Assembly (NCBI GenBank): GCA_019090795.1
Contig: JAHRVG010000080.1
Coordinates: 1 to 37,024 of the forward strand
Reading direction: 5' to 3'
DNA from: Paracoccaceae bacterium
GTDB lineage: Bacteria; Pseudomonadota; Alphaproteobacteria; Rhodobacterales; Rhodobacteraceae
DNA length: 37,024 nt
The translations under genes were made by a program, and so were the position numbers. Shown in pieces: positions 24,680 through 33,098 of the stretch. Within the stretch, counting starts at the first letter, position 1, and each line of letters opens with the position of its first letter. The notes beneath the pieces were generated by a model. It was not told the origin of the DNA. It did not search any database and saw only the letters and a list, made by a program, of their open reading frames with translations.

Positions 24680-24712
24680 TTCGAATTCCCCTATTCTTTG
24701 GGGGGATTCGAA
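24680..24712. terminator. Long palindrome, probable terminator after cobM
   Basis: TTCGAATTCCCC (24680-24691) pairs with GGGGGATTCGAA (24701-24712) around a 9-base loop, a 12-pair stem with one G.T pair. Pyrimidine-rich TTCTGCCTTTCC follows. It starts 32 bases after the cobM stop. The near-perfect symmetry would also suit an operator for the downstream ORF. Confidence 0.6.
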
Positions 24713-24821
24713 TTCTGCCTTTCCTGAAAACACTTTTGGCCCGCTAATTTTCGTACCGTCACAATACCTTCAACAAACTTGTGTATGCAGCTGATAGCAA
24801 ACCAAGTGGAAGGATTCGCTG

Positions 24822-25040
24822 ATGGATACCTATATCGCACCGGAAATACTGGCCTGCCTGCATGGGAAATCCGTTTGCAGGCATGTTGACAGCGCGACAG
24901 AATTACCATCGCCTGAACTTGATTCTTGGGCAAGTAGCCCCGTTGCAGAAATCGGAGATTACCGAGCTATTCGCAAAATACTTGCAAGATTCTTTGAAAG
25001 ACTCCTCATTGTAAGCAAGTTAATCCCTAAAACTCTCTAA
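24822..25040 (+). CDS. Orphan 72-residue protein of unknown function
   Basis: The ATG is preceded by a strong ribosome binding site (GGAAGGA, 7 bases upstream), the main reason to believe it. The protein begins MDTYIAPEILACLHGKSVCR and ends in a basic, amphipathic segment (AIRKILARFFERLLIVSKLI). It has no signal peptide and no domain that I recognise. It occupies the otherwise gene-free 24.65-25.1 kb gap between cobM and dgcN, reading the same way as both. It could be a small regulator or a spurious frame. Confidence 0.45.
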   Translation: MDTYIAPEILACLHGKSVCRHVDSATELPSPELDSWASSPVAEIGDYRAIRKILARFFERLLIVSKLIPKTL

Positions 25041-25117
25041 CGAGGTATTACTTTTCCCAAAACCTTCGAATGCGGGTCTCCTAAACACAGGTGAAGCCTG
25101 AACCGGAGGACTGCTCG

Positions 25118-26119
25118 ATGATCCAGACACCCTATCTTTTGTTCTTGGGCGATGCGCCCGATACTCTTGCTGCCAAAGTTGCCCAAGGCATCAAGGACTG
25201 GCGCCCCGATGCCTCTATCGGACAGTTTCGGCTGGAGGGCTGCAAGGCCGACATGGGCTTAACCGATATGACAATAGCAGAGGCAAAAGAGGCCGGAGCA
25301 AAAACGCTTGTGATTGGCGTTGCCAATCGTGGCGGAATGATCTCCGAGGCATGGAAGGATGTATTGGTAGAAGCGTTGGAGTTGGGCTTTGATATCGCTT
25401 CGGGCCTGCACAACCTGCTGAATGACGAACCGCGTTTGGTTGCCGCCGCCCAAACCAACGGCTGTTGGTTGCACGATGTGCGCATCCCGACCGCTGCTTA
25501 TCCCATTGCCAATGGCAAGAAACGCACGGGTAAGCGCTGTTTGGCTGTGGGCACCGATTGCTCCGTGGGCAAGATGTACACGGGCATCGCGATGGAACGC
25601 GAAATGCTCGCCCGCAAGATGAAAGCGACCTTCCGCGCCACAGGCCAAACCGGTATTCTAATCACTGGCCAAGGAGTACCATTGGATGCAGTCATTGCCG
25701 ATTTTATGGCAGGCTCAGTGGAATATCTGACTCCCGACAATGACGTTGACCATTGGGATTTGATTGAAGGGCAAGGCTCGTTGTTTCATGTCTCTTATTC
25801 CGGCGTCACCATGGCACTGATCCATGGTGGCCAGCCCGATGCGCTGATCCTGTGCCACGAACCGACCCGTAAACACATGCGCGGCCTGCCCGAATACACA
25901 CCGCCATCATTGCAAACGCTACGCGATACGGTTCTGCCAATTGCCCACGTCAGTAACCCCGACTGCAAGATTGTGGCAATTTCCGTAAACACTCAGCATC
26001 TGGGAGAGGGAGAGGCCATCGCCTATTTGACAGAAGTAGAGGCAGAAATGGGCTTGCCAACTGTTGACCCCTTCCGCCAAGGTGCCGGACGTTTGGTAGA
26101 TGCACTGGAAGCTATGTAA
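25118..26119 (+). CDS. dgcN: D-glutamate N-acetyltransferase DgcN (DUF1611 family)
   Basis: 333 residues from ATG 25118, with GGAGG 9 bases upstream; the open frame to 25091 is not needed. The N-terminal Rossmann-like domain (PYLLFLGDAPDTLAAKVAQG) is followed by the family hallmark GLHNLLND. A P-loop-like AVGTDCSVGKMYTGIAME is at about residue 148. Then come TGQTGILITGQGVPLDAVIA and SLFHVSYSGVTMALIHGGQP. DUF1611 proteins of this type acetylate D-glutamate so that DgcA can racemise it, as reported for marine bacteria. It is immediately followed by dgcA and a D-amino-acid transaminase, which supports the assignment. Confidence 0.88.
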   Translation: MIQTPYLLFLGDAPDTLAAKVAQGIKDWRPDASIGQFRLEGCKADMGLTDMTIAEAKEAGAKTLVIGVANRGGMISEAWKDVLVEALELGFDIASGLHNLLNDEPRLVAAAQTNGCWLHDVRIPTAAYPIANGKKRTGKRCLAVGTDCSVGKMYTGIAMEREMLARKMKATFRATGQTGILITGQGVPLDAVIADFMAGSVEYLTPDNDVDHWDLIEGQGSLFHVSYSGVTMALIHGGQPDALILCHEPTRKHMRGLPEYTPPSLQTLRDTVLPIAHVSNPDCKIVAISVNTQHLGEGEAIAYLTEVEAEMGLPTVDPFRQGAGRLVDALEAM

Positions 26120-26132
26120 AGGGATGCCGCCT

Positions 26133-27101
26133 ATGAAACTGACCGTAACCGCCGATGTGTTCAAACTGGCGCAAATGTTCACCATATCGCGCGGTTCCCG
26201 TACTGAGGCAAAAGTTCTGACCGTTGTCATCGAACAGGACGGTGCGAAAGGCTGGGGCGAATGTGTGCCTTACGCGCGATATGGCGAAACCTTGGAGAGT
26301 GTAGCGGCGCAGATCGAAGGCCTATCGTTACCACTTACCCGCAAAGGCTTACTAAACGCCCTACCCGCTGGTGCCGCCCGAAATGCGGTGGATTGTGCGC
26401 TTTGGGATCTGGAAGCCAAACAGGCCGGCAAACCCGTTTGGGAATTGGCCGGTCTTTCTGCACCAGGGCCAGAAATCACTGCCTATACTCTGTCACTAGA
26501 CACCCCCGAAAAAATGCAGGCTCAGGCCACTGAGCATGCTTTTCGCCCCCTGCTGAAGACCAAACTCGGTGGAGGCGAAACCGACATTGCGCGGATCGAA
26601 GCGGTGCGCAAAGGTGCCCCCAACGCCCGTATTATTGTTGATGCAAATGAGGGTTGGACGCCAGAACTCTATGAATCCCTAGCGCCTGTTTTAGTGCGTT
26701 TGGGGGTTGAGATGGTGGAACAACCCCTGCCGGCAGGCCAGGATGATGCCTTGTTAACGCTCGACCGGGTTCTTCCGGTTTGCGCCGATGAGAGCTGCCA
26801 TGATCAGGGTAGCCTGTCCGCACTTAAGGGCAAATATGATATGGTGAATATCAAGCTGGACAAAACCGGCGGCCTGACCGAGGCCCTCGCCCTGCGGGAA
26901 ACTGCGCAAGCGATGGGCTTTCAGGTTATGGTCGGCTGTATGGTTGGTTCGTCGCTGGCCATGGCCCCCGCTACGCTTGTAGCCCAAGGTGTGGCCGTAA
27001 CAGACCTTGACGGCCCGCTATTGTTGGCACAAGACAGGGAAACACCGCTGAAATTCGACGCGGCAGGGGTTTACCCACCTGTTGCCGCTCTCTGGGGATA
27101 A
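26133..27101 (+). CDS. dgcA: N-acetyl-D-glutamate racemase DgcA (enolase superfamily, dipeptide-epimerase-like)
   Basis: 322 residues from ATG 26133, with AAAGGG 9 bases upstream; ATGs at 26100 and 26124 are less suitable. An enolase-type capping domain (ITSRG-like ISRGSRTEAKVL at the start) precedes a TIM barrel. The active-site pieces are in order: LLKTKLGGG (K-x-K base), IIVDANEGW (metal Asp), EMVEQPLPA (metal Glu), VCADESC (metal Asp) and VNIKLDKTGG (second base Lys). Without context this would be called an L-Ala-D/L-Glu epimerase. Pairing with dgcN makes N-acetyl-D-Glu the likely substrate, and the product would be deacetylated to L-glutamate by another enzyme. It lies 13 bases from dgcN and 10 from the transaminase. 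Confidence 0.85.
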   Translation: MKLTVTADVFKLAQMFTISRGSRTEAKVLTVVIEQDGAKGWGECVPYARYGETLESVAAQIEGLSLPLTRKGLLNALPAGAARNAVDCALWDLEAKQAGKPVWELAGLSAPGPEITAYTLSLDTPEKMQAQATEHAFRPLLKTKLGGGETDIARIEAVRKGAPNARIIVDANEGWTPELYESLAPVLVRLGVEMVEQPLPAGQDDALLTLDRVLPVCADESCHDQGSLSALKGKYDMVNIKLDKTGGLTEALALRETAQAMGFQVMVGCMVGSSLAMAPATLVAQGVAVTDLDGPLLLAQDRETPLKFDAAGVYPPVAALWG

Positions 27102-27111
27102 GGAAAATACC

Positions 27112-27963
27112 ATGAGCCGCACTGTATTCTTGAACGGGGAGTATATGCCCGAGGGAGATGCCAAAATCTCGATCTTTGATCGCGGATTTCTAATGGCGGA
27201 TGGCGTTTACGAAGTTGTGTCTGTTCTGGATGGTAAGTTGCTGGAATTTGGTGGCCATCTGGCCCGCCTTGAACGCTCGCTCAGCGAGCTGGACATGGGC
27301 AAGCCAAAGGATTTCGACAAGTTGCTGGAAATTAACCGCGAATTGGTAAAGTTGAACAATATCGATTCTGGTCGCGTTTACTGGCAAATCACCCGTGGCG
27401 CCGCAGATCGCGATTTTGTGTATCCAAAGGATGCAGAGCCAACGCTGGTGCTGTTCACACAGGTTGCTGGATTGATCGACACCCCAGCATCCAAAACCGG
27501 CATCAAAGTGATCTTTGCCGAAGATCAACGCTGGGGCCGCCGTGATATTAAAACTGTGCAATTGCTCTACCCGAGTATGTGCAAAATGATGGCCAAAGCC
27601 GCAGGCAAAGACGATGCTTGGCTGGTTGAAAATGGCAAGATCACCGAAGGGTCATCGAACAACGCCTATATTGTCAAAGGCAACCAGATCATCACCCGCG
27701 AGTTGTCCAACGACATTCTGCACGGCATTACCCGCGCATCCGTTCTGCGACTGGCAAACGAAGCCCAGATGACAGTGGTTGAGCGCTCCTTTACCGAGGC
27801 CGAGGCCCGCGATGCGGATGAAGCCTTTATCACTTCGGCCACGACATTCGTGCAACCGGTTGTAGAAGTCGACAATGCCAAAATCGGTGACGGCACACCC
27901 GGCCCGATTGCTAAACGGTTATTGGAAATCTACATTGATGAAAGCCGCAAAACCGGCATCTAG
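27112..27963 (+). CDS. dat: D-amino-acid transaminase (fold-type IV PLP enzyme)
   Basis: 283 residues from ATG 27112, preceded by AAGGAAAA. The start VFLNGEYMPEGDAKISIFDR and FLMADGVYEVVSVLDG are typical of D-amino-acid aminotransferases. The PLP lysine lies in RRDIKTVQLLYPSMCKMMAK, and KITEGSSNNAYIVKG is the phosphate/glutamate-binding part of fold IV. The enzyme exchanges D-amino acids with 2-oxoglutarate, giving D-glutamate. With DgcN and DgcA this would feed nitrogen from many D-amino acids through D-Glu to L-Glu. A branched-chain aminotransferase or ADC lyase role is less likely given FDRGFLMADGVYE. Confidence 0.87.
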   Translation: MSRTVFLNGEYMPEGDAKISIFDRGFLMADGVYEVVSVLDGKLLEFGGHLARLERSLSELDMGKPKDFDKLLEINRELVKLNNIDSGRVYWQITRGAADRDFVYPKDAEPTLVLFTQVAGLIDTPASKTGIKVIFAEDQRWGRRDIKTVQLLYPSMCKMMAKAAGKDDAWLVENGKITEGSSNNAYIVKGNQIITRELSNDILHGITRASVLRLANEAQMTVVERSFTEAEARDADEAFITSATTFVQPVVEVDNAKIGDGTPGPIAKRLLEIYIDESRKTGI

Positions 27964-28018
27964 TGACAAGGGGTGCTCCCGCGCCTTTACGATCTTGCGA
28001 TCTTAAGTCTTGGGCCGT

Positions 28019-28039
28019 GCCGGACGCTGCGCGTCCGGC
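28019..28039. terminator. Perfect 9-bp hairpin between convergent genes
   Basis: GCCGGACGC-TGC-GCGTCCGGC, a perfect stem with a 3-base loop. It lies between the stop of the transaminase gene and that of the GT29-like gene and has no T-run. It is probably a bidirectional terminator or a common extragenic palindrome. Confidence 0.5.
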
Positions 28040-28040
28040 G

Positions 28041-28658
28041 TCAGCGATTCAATGTAATGCGGTTATCTGTTTTCAATAGCTGCTCTACACAGGCTTTCTC
28101 GGCCATAAAATCATGAGGAACCTGATCCGCACGGCGACGCCCTGACAGTGACAGGCTGGCGAAGAAATCAAACCCATAGAGCTCAATTTTTGCCGCCTGT
28201 GAACGGGCCACCAGATCAATCAGCATCATACCCGTTGTCGGCGGTGCCGATAACCGCGCCCTCATCCGCTCCCACTCTGCCACCGGATGCAGATAAAAAC
28301 CGTGCCGCACCACAAACCGGTACCGCAAACGCTTGCGCTTTTTTGCCATCCACAGCAGGCGTTCTGGCTGGCGTTCGAATATCAATCCCTCGGCCACGGG
28401 CATAGCCAAAGCCAGCCAATCGGTCTTGCTGCCGTGAGATTTCACGCTCGGCAAAGGTGCTGCATGCATGCGGATCACAATGTCTGCCTGATCAATCACC
28501 GCGCCAAAACTCTGTTCGCTCAGGGAGCGGGCATTGCCAACAATGGCAACGGTTTTTCGATCCAACTCGGCTTGCAGATCATCCGGTGAACAAGTCAGGC
28601 CTTGCAAAAACTGCTCTCCCTGCAGCCATTTGCGCAGGGTGAAACTGAACCGGTTCAT
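28041..28658 (-). CDS. GT29-like (sialyltransferase-family) glycosyltransferase in an LPS operon
   Basis: 205 residues, no signal or TM segment. The sialyltransferase motifs are readable. An L-like motif spans residues 37-80: VAIVGNARSLSEQSFGAVID, then ADIVIRMHAAPLP and GSKTDWLALA (family pattern C-V-V-G-N-x-x-x-L ... D-x-V-x-R-M-N-x-A-P ... G-x-K-T). An S-like motif is at about 139-164: PPTTGMMLIDLV, then AKIELYGFDFF. A VS-like H-x4-E is at His182/Glu187. Family enzymes move sialic acid from CMP. Given waaA upstream, the donor here might be CMP-Kdo, CMP-Sia or a related sugar. It overlaps waaA by 4 bases, so it belongs to the lpxL-waaA operon. Substrate is unknown. Confidence 0.75.
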   Translation of the reverse strand: MNRFSFTLRKWLQGEQFLQGLTCSPDDLQAELDRKTVAIVGNARSLSEQSFGAVIDQADIVIRMHAAPLPSVKSHGSKTDWLALAMPVAEGLIFERQPERLLWMAKKRKRLRYRFVVRHGFYLHPVAEWERMRARLSAPPTTGMMLIDLVARSQAAKIELYGFDFFASLSLSGRRRADQVPHDFMAEKACVEQLLKTDNRITLNR

Positions 28659-29902
28659 GGCACCAACTCCAGCGGAGTAAGCAGCTGTTCAAAAAGCACA
28701 TCCGTATTGGTCTTTCCAGCCAATGCATTGCGGGCATTTTCAATTTGTATCATGCGGGTTTCCACATCCAGAAGCGCCAGAATTGCACTTGCCAGCATGG
28801 TGCTGTCCTGGACCATTACACACCCGTTGGCATCCTCTAGCATCTGATATTCGGCTGCAAAATTTTCCACGTGCGAGCCGGAAATAATGGCAGAGCCATA
28901 GCCAATTGGCTCATACGGCGTATGGCCCCGTTTGGGCACCAATGAGCCAGCCACAAATGTGACTGCGGACAAGCGATAGAACAATCCCATCTCGCCCAGT
29001 GTATCGACAAGATAAACTTGCGTTTGCTTGTCCGGTTTCTCTGATTTAGATCGCCGCTTACAGCGCAATCCAGTGGCATCAATCAGCTTGGCAACCTCAT
29101 CCCCCCGTTTGGGATGACGCGGAGCAAGGATTAGTTTCAGGTCTGGAACATCTCGGCAGGCTTGCGCAAAAGCCGCCAGAATCACCTCGTCCTCGCCCTT
29201 ATGAGTAGAGGCGGCGAGGATGGTTTTATCATACGAAAACACCTGCTGTAATCGCGTTTTCTCAGGATGTAATCCCTCATCCGAATGCAGTGATTTCAGG
29301 TTCTGAATAACTTCGATCCGCGCGTCCGGCACCCCCAAGAATGCAAAGTTTTCGGCGCTCTTTGCATCTTGACAAAAACACGCCCGAACCCCGGCAAGCA
29401 TCTGCGTCCCAAAACCGGTCCCCCCCCAACGGCCTGCACTGCGATTTGACAGGCGGGCATTAACAAACACCACAGGGATGTTGCGGTTTTTTAGCATTAT
29501 CAGCCTGTTGGGCCAAAGCTCGCCTTCGATATTTATGAATGCCTGTGGTTGCCAGTGATCCAGAAACCGGTTCATTGCGCGCCGCGTATCCATTGGGGCG
29601 GCCTGCAACGTCAGGGGTAAGTCGCGCCATCCAGCGGCAAGATCAAGAGCTGCTGTGTTATTGGTGGTCACAAGAATTTGGTGACCGCGATGACGCCGAC
29701 CCAGATGTTTCAGTAGCTGCTTTACCGACTGCAATTCCCCCACACTCGCGGCATGCAACCAAATCACCGGCCCTTTGCGGGGTTCGGTGGCGTTGCCAAA
29801 ACGGTTGCGCGTATAGGCCTTGCTATCTTTCCCCAGCATCAACCGCACAATTGAAATAAGCGGAAACCATGAAGCGATGCAACATTGGTAAAAAATCAAC
29901 AT
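28655..29902 (-). CDS. waaA: Kdo transferase (3-deoxy-D-manno-octulosonic acid transferase)
   Basis: About 415 residues; the start is ATG 29902 or a GTG at 29908 directly after the lpxL stop. The enzyme adds Kdo from CMP-Kdo to lipid IVA at the inner membrane. WLHAASVGE holds the catalytic glutamate (about residue 56), with a hydrophobic N-terminal anchor before it. INIEGELWPNRLIMLK (second Glu site), ILAASTHKGEDE and LILAPRHPKRGDEV follow, then VDTLGEMGLFYRLS, typical of GT30. The operon order is lpxL, waaA, GT29-like gene. Confidence 0.95.
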   Translation of the reverse strand: MLIFYQCCIASWFPLISIVRLMLGKDSKAYTRNRFGNATEPRKGPVIWLHAASVGELQSVKQLLKHLGRRHRGHQILVTTNNTAALDLAAGWRDLPLTLQAAPMDTRRAMNRFLDHWQPQAFINIEGELWPNRLIMLKNRNIPVVFVNARLSNRSAGRWGGTGFGTQMLAGVRACFCQDAKSAENFAFLGVPDARIEVIQNLKSLHSDEGLHPEKTRLQQVFSYDKTILAASTHKGEDEVILAAFAQACRDVPDLKLILAPRHPKRGDEVAKLIDATGLRCKRRSKSEKPDKQTQVYLVDTLGEMGLFYRLSAVTFVAGSLVPKRGHTPYEPIGYGSAIISGSHVENFAAEYQMLEDANGCVMVQDSTMLASAILALLDVETRMIQIENARNALAGKTNTDVLFEQLLTPLELVP

Positions 29903-29908
29903 CCCCAC

Positions 29909-30784
29909 CTACCTGCGTTTCCAGCGGCGGTGCAACCAATACCATTGACCAGGATTGGCATGAATGCGCGTGGCCAGCCGGTTATTGAACTCCACCATCA
30001 TCTGCTTGGCGTCAGTATGAGGAATTTCTGCCTCAAACTCCACATCAATATCTATACCGTTTTCACGGCGCAGACCAAAAGCAGGGACCAATGGGATCTG
30101 GTATTTCAATGCCAGTTCCGCCGGGGCCAATGTGGTATCAGCGCCATGGCCTAGAAAGGGAATTCGGGGGCCTTCATAAACCCATTGATCCGGCAGAATT
30201 GCAAAAAACCCGCCCTTACGAATGTGGCGCACCATCGCCATGGTGCCCACACGCCCTTTGGCCACGGTTGGCGCGCCCCCGCAAAGAATACCCTTCAGGA
30301 AATACCGCTCATACCACGGGTTGTTGTTGGGCCGATACACAGCCCCCGTTTCCATGTCTTTGGATTTCAGTACATGACGGATTGCTTCCCATTGGCCGAA
30401 ATGGGCTGACACAATAATCGCGCCTTTGTCTTGCGCGCGGGCGGTTTGCAGCGCCTCCAGGCCGGGGCCAGAGGTGTGAAACCGGTCGATTTTTTGGCAA
30501 AACTCGCTGTTGTGCAGTATTTCTGACAGGGTGCGCCCGGTATTACGGCCCACCTCGGTTGCAATCTTGTCCCGCTCGCTACGGGGCATATCGGGGTAAA
30601 CGCGGGTCAGGCCTTCTTCGATCCGGTTGCGAAAAGGCGGCAACCAACGGGTGCCAAGACCAAGAATCGCGGCAGCAAGGAGGCCACGGGCATCAAACGG
30701 CAACAGACGCCCCACCGCCAAAAGAACGGCAATTGGCACGAATTGCAGAAAATGCACTGCCTGTTTTGAAACTGAAGTTTTCAT
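29909..30784 (-). CDS. lpxL: Lipid A biosynthesis acyltransferase (LpxL/HtrB family)
   Basis: 291 residues from ATG 30784; an upstream GTG at 30826 is possible and neither has a clear ribosome binding site. The N-terminal hydrophobic segment VPIAVLLAVGRLL anchors it to the inner membrane. The acyltransferase motif H128-x4-E133 is in VSAHFGQWE; RVGTMAMVRHI, then FFAILPDQWVYEGPRIPFLG, form the later conserved part, and PGQWYWLHRRWKRR is the typical end. It adds a secondary acyl chain to lipid A. First gene of the leftward operon with waaA; divergent from recQ, 129 bases away. Confidence 0.92.
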   Translation of the reverse strand: MKTSVSKQAVHFLQFVPIAVLLAVGRLLPFDARGLLAAAILGLGTRWLPPFRNRIEEGLTRVYPDMPRSERDKIATEVGRNTGRTLSEILHNSEFCQKIDRFHTSGPGLEALQTARAQDKGAIIVSAHFGQWEAIRHVLKSKDMETGAVYRPNNNPWYERYFLKGILCGGAPTVAKGRVGTMAMVRHIRKGGFFAILPDQWVYEGPRIPFLGHGADTTLAPAELALKYQIPLVPAFGLRRENGIDIDVEFEAEIPHTDAKQMMVEFNNRLATRIHANPGQWYWLHRRWKRR

Positions 30785-30913
30785 GCGACGCCGTTGTTGT
30801 TGCAGAGCCGTTTTAAGGCAAGTCACCGGCAGGGGAAACCACTCAATTCGGCGGTTGTTAAGCCCTTGTCAACGTGACAGTATTTAGGAAATCGGGGCAG
30901 ACTAACAAAACAA

Positions 30914-32986
30914 ATGAATGAATCCGTGACATCCAACCCAAAGCAGTTGTTGGCCGAAGTCTTTGGCTTTTCCGACTTTCGTGATGGGCAGGAAGAAATT
31001 GTTAACGCAATCCTGCAAGGCAAGAACGCACTGGCGATTATGCCCACGGGTGGCGGTAAATCCCTGTGCTTTCAACTGCCTGCCCTGTGCCAAGACGGTG
31101 TAACGGTGGTGATTTCCCCGCTCATTGCCCTGATGCGCGATCAGGTGCGTGCCTTGCGCAGTGTCGGGATTGTAGCGGGTTCCCTAACTTCTGGAAATTC
31201 CGAGGAAGAGACCGAGGAAGTATTTCAGGCGCTCGAAGAGGGGCGGCTCAAGCTGCTTTATATCGCGCCGGAGCGCCTTGCAAATCCGGGCACCCTGCGC
31301 TTGCTGCGTAAGGTCAACACCCGCTTAATTGCGGTGGACGAAGCCCATTGCGTAAGCCAGTGGGGCCATGATTTCCGGCCTGACTATCTGCGCATTGGCG
31401 ATTTGCGCCGTGCCCTGAACGTGCCTTTGGCCGCCTTCACCGCCACTGCCGATGCGGAAACCCGCGACGAAATTGTTGCACGACTGTTTGATGATCAATC
31501 ACCCGAAATTTTCCTGCGCGGTTTTGATCGACCCAACCTGCATCTTTCCTTTGCTCCAAAAAATAACCCGCGTCAGCAGGTTCTGAAATTTGCTGCCGCG
31601 CGCAAGGGTCAATCGGGAATTGTTTATTGCTCGTCGCGCGCCAAAACGGAAACGCTGGCGCAGGCCCTGCGCGACGAGGGCCATCTGGCGATTTCCTATC
31701 ACGCTGGCATGGAACGTGACGACCGCAAACAGGCCGAGATCCGGTTTCAGCGCGAGGACGGGTTGATTGTTTGCGCAACGATTGCCTTTGGGATGGGCAT
31801 CGACAAGCCGGATATCCGCTGGGTAGCCCACGCTGATCTGCCAAAATCAGTTGAATCCTACTATCAGGAAATTGGCCGCGCCGGGCGCGATGGGGCCCCC
31901 GCCGATACGCTAACGCTTTATGGTGCCGACGACATCCGCCTGCAACGGTCGCGCATCGACGAAGGACTAGCCCCGAGCGAACGCAAAGAGGCAGATCACG
32001 CGCGCCTCAATGCTTTGCTTGGTCTGGCCGAGGCCCGACGCTGTCGTCGCAGGGTATTGCTGCGCTATTTTGGCGATGAAGTGACGGGCTGTGATAATTG
32101 CGATCTCTGCGCAAACCCGCCTGAACTGTTTGACGGCACGGTGGCGGTGCGCAAAGCCTTGTCAGCAATATTGCGCACGGGGGAATACTATGGCGCCGGG
32201 CATCTGATTGATATTCTGCTGGGCAAAACCACGGATAAAATAGTCGGACGCCAGCATGACCAACTGCCCACCTTTGGCGTTGGCAAAGAATACGATCTGC
32301 GCCAATGGCAGGGTATTTTCCGCCAAATGATGGGCTATGATCTGATCCGCCCCGACATGGAACGTCACGGCGCATTGCGGATGACCCCAGCAGCACGGCC
32401 CATTCTGCGTGATGAGCAAACGATTGAATTACGCAAGGATACCATCGTCAAGGGCACCGCGAAAGGCGCGCGGCGACAGGCAACTGTCAAAGCGCTGGTG
32501 ACAGAAGAGGACGAGCCGTTGTTATCCGCGCTCAAGGCCAAGCGACGCGCCCTTGCAGATACGATCAATGCGCCAGCTTATGTGGTTTTTCCCGACAGCA
32601 CCTTGATTGCGATGGCCACTTCCAAACCCCGAAATCTGGATGATTTCGCCGGGCTTGCCGGTGTTGGAGCCGTCAAATTAAAGCGCTACGGCAAAGCCTT
32701 TCTGGAAGTGATCAACGGTGCGATTGAAGAACTGCATCCAGCACGGCAAAAACTGGCAGGCAAAACCTCGGGGGGGATTTTTGACCGTTTACAACAGGCA
32801 CAGCTGGAACTGGCCAAAGGGCCGGAGGGGCATGACAAATTAATGAGTTGTTCTAACAACACTTTGGCCAAGATCGCTGAATTGCAACCCGACACGATTG
32901 CAGCGATGGAGCGAATTCAAGGAATGGGGCCTTTGAAGGGCGCTCGTTTTGGTGAGGCATTTTTAAGCGTGCTGAAAAGTGTTTAG
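30914..32986 (+). CDS. recQ: ATP-dependent DNA helicase RecQ
   Basis: 690 residues. Motif 0/I (FRDGQEEIV, then MPTGGGKSLCF with Walker A at about 44-51), DEAH at 142-145 in AVDEAHCVSQWGHDFRPDY, and IGRAGRDGAPAD (motif VI) show a RecQ motor. The zinc-binding RecQ-C part has CRRRVLLRYFGDEVTGCDNC. After the winged helix an HRDC domain runs from LKAKRRALADTINAPAYVVF to about 610. A second, weaker HRDC-like repeat ends the chain (TLAKIAELQPDTIAAMERIQ). It unwinds 3'-5' in recombination repair. It is transcribed alone. Confidence 0.96.
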   Translation: MNESVTSNPKQLLAEVFGFSDFRDGQEEIVNAILQGKNALAIMPTGGGKSLCFQLPALCQDGVTVVISPLIALMRDQVRALRSVGIVAGSLTSGNSEEETEEVFQALEEGRLKLLYIAPERLANPGTLRLLRKVNTRLIAVDEAHCVSQWGHDFRPDYLRIGDLRRALNVPLAAFTATADAETRDEIVARLFDDQSPEIFLRGFDRPNLHLSFAPKNNPRQQVLKFAAARKGQSGIVYCSSRAKTETLAQALRDEGHLAISYHAGMERDDRKQAEIRFQREDGLIVCATIAFGMGIDKPDIRWVAHADLPKSVESYYQEIGRAGRDGAPADTLTLYGADDIRLQRSRIDEGLAPSERKEADHARLNALLGLAEARRCRRRVLLRYFGDEVTGCDNCDLCANPPELFDGTVAVRKALSAILRTGEYYGAGHLIDILLGKTTDKIVGRQHDQLPTFGVGKEYDLRQWQGIFRQMMGYDLIRPDMERHGALRMTPAARPILRDEQTIELRKDTIVKGTAKGARRQATVKALVTEEDEPLLSALKAKRRALADTINAPAYVVFPDSTLIAMATSKPRNLDDFAGLAGVGAVKLKRYGKAFLEVINGAIEELHPARQKLAGKTSGGIFDRLQQAQLELAKGPEGHDKLMSCSNNTLAKIAELQPDTIAAMERIQGMGPLKGARFGEAFLSVLKSV

Positions 32987-33098
32987 CCCTCTGCCCAAGC
33001 CCGTTTGGAGCACAGATCAATCGCATTGCATAAATCACACTTGGAAATTCGCGGCAGAATGCTATTTGTTCGGGGATCAGATTATCTAGGGGACCATA

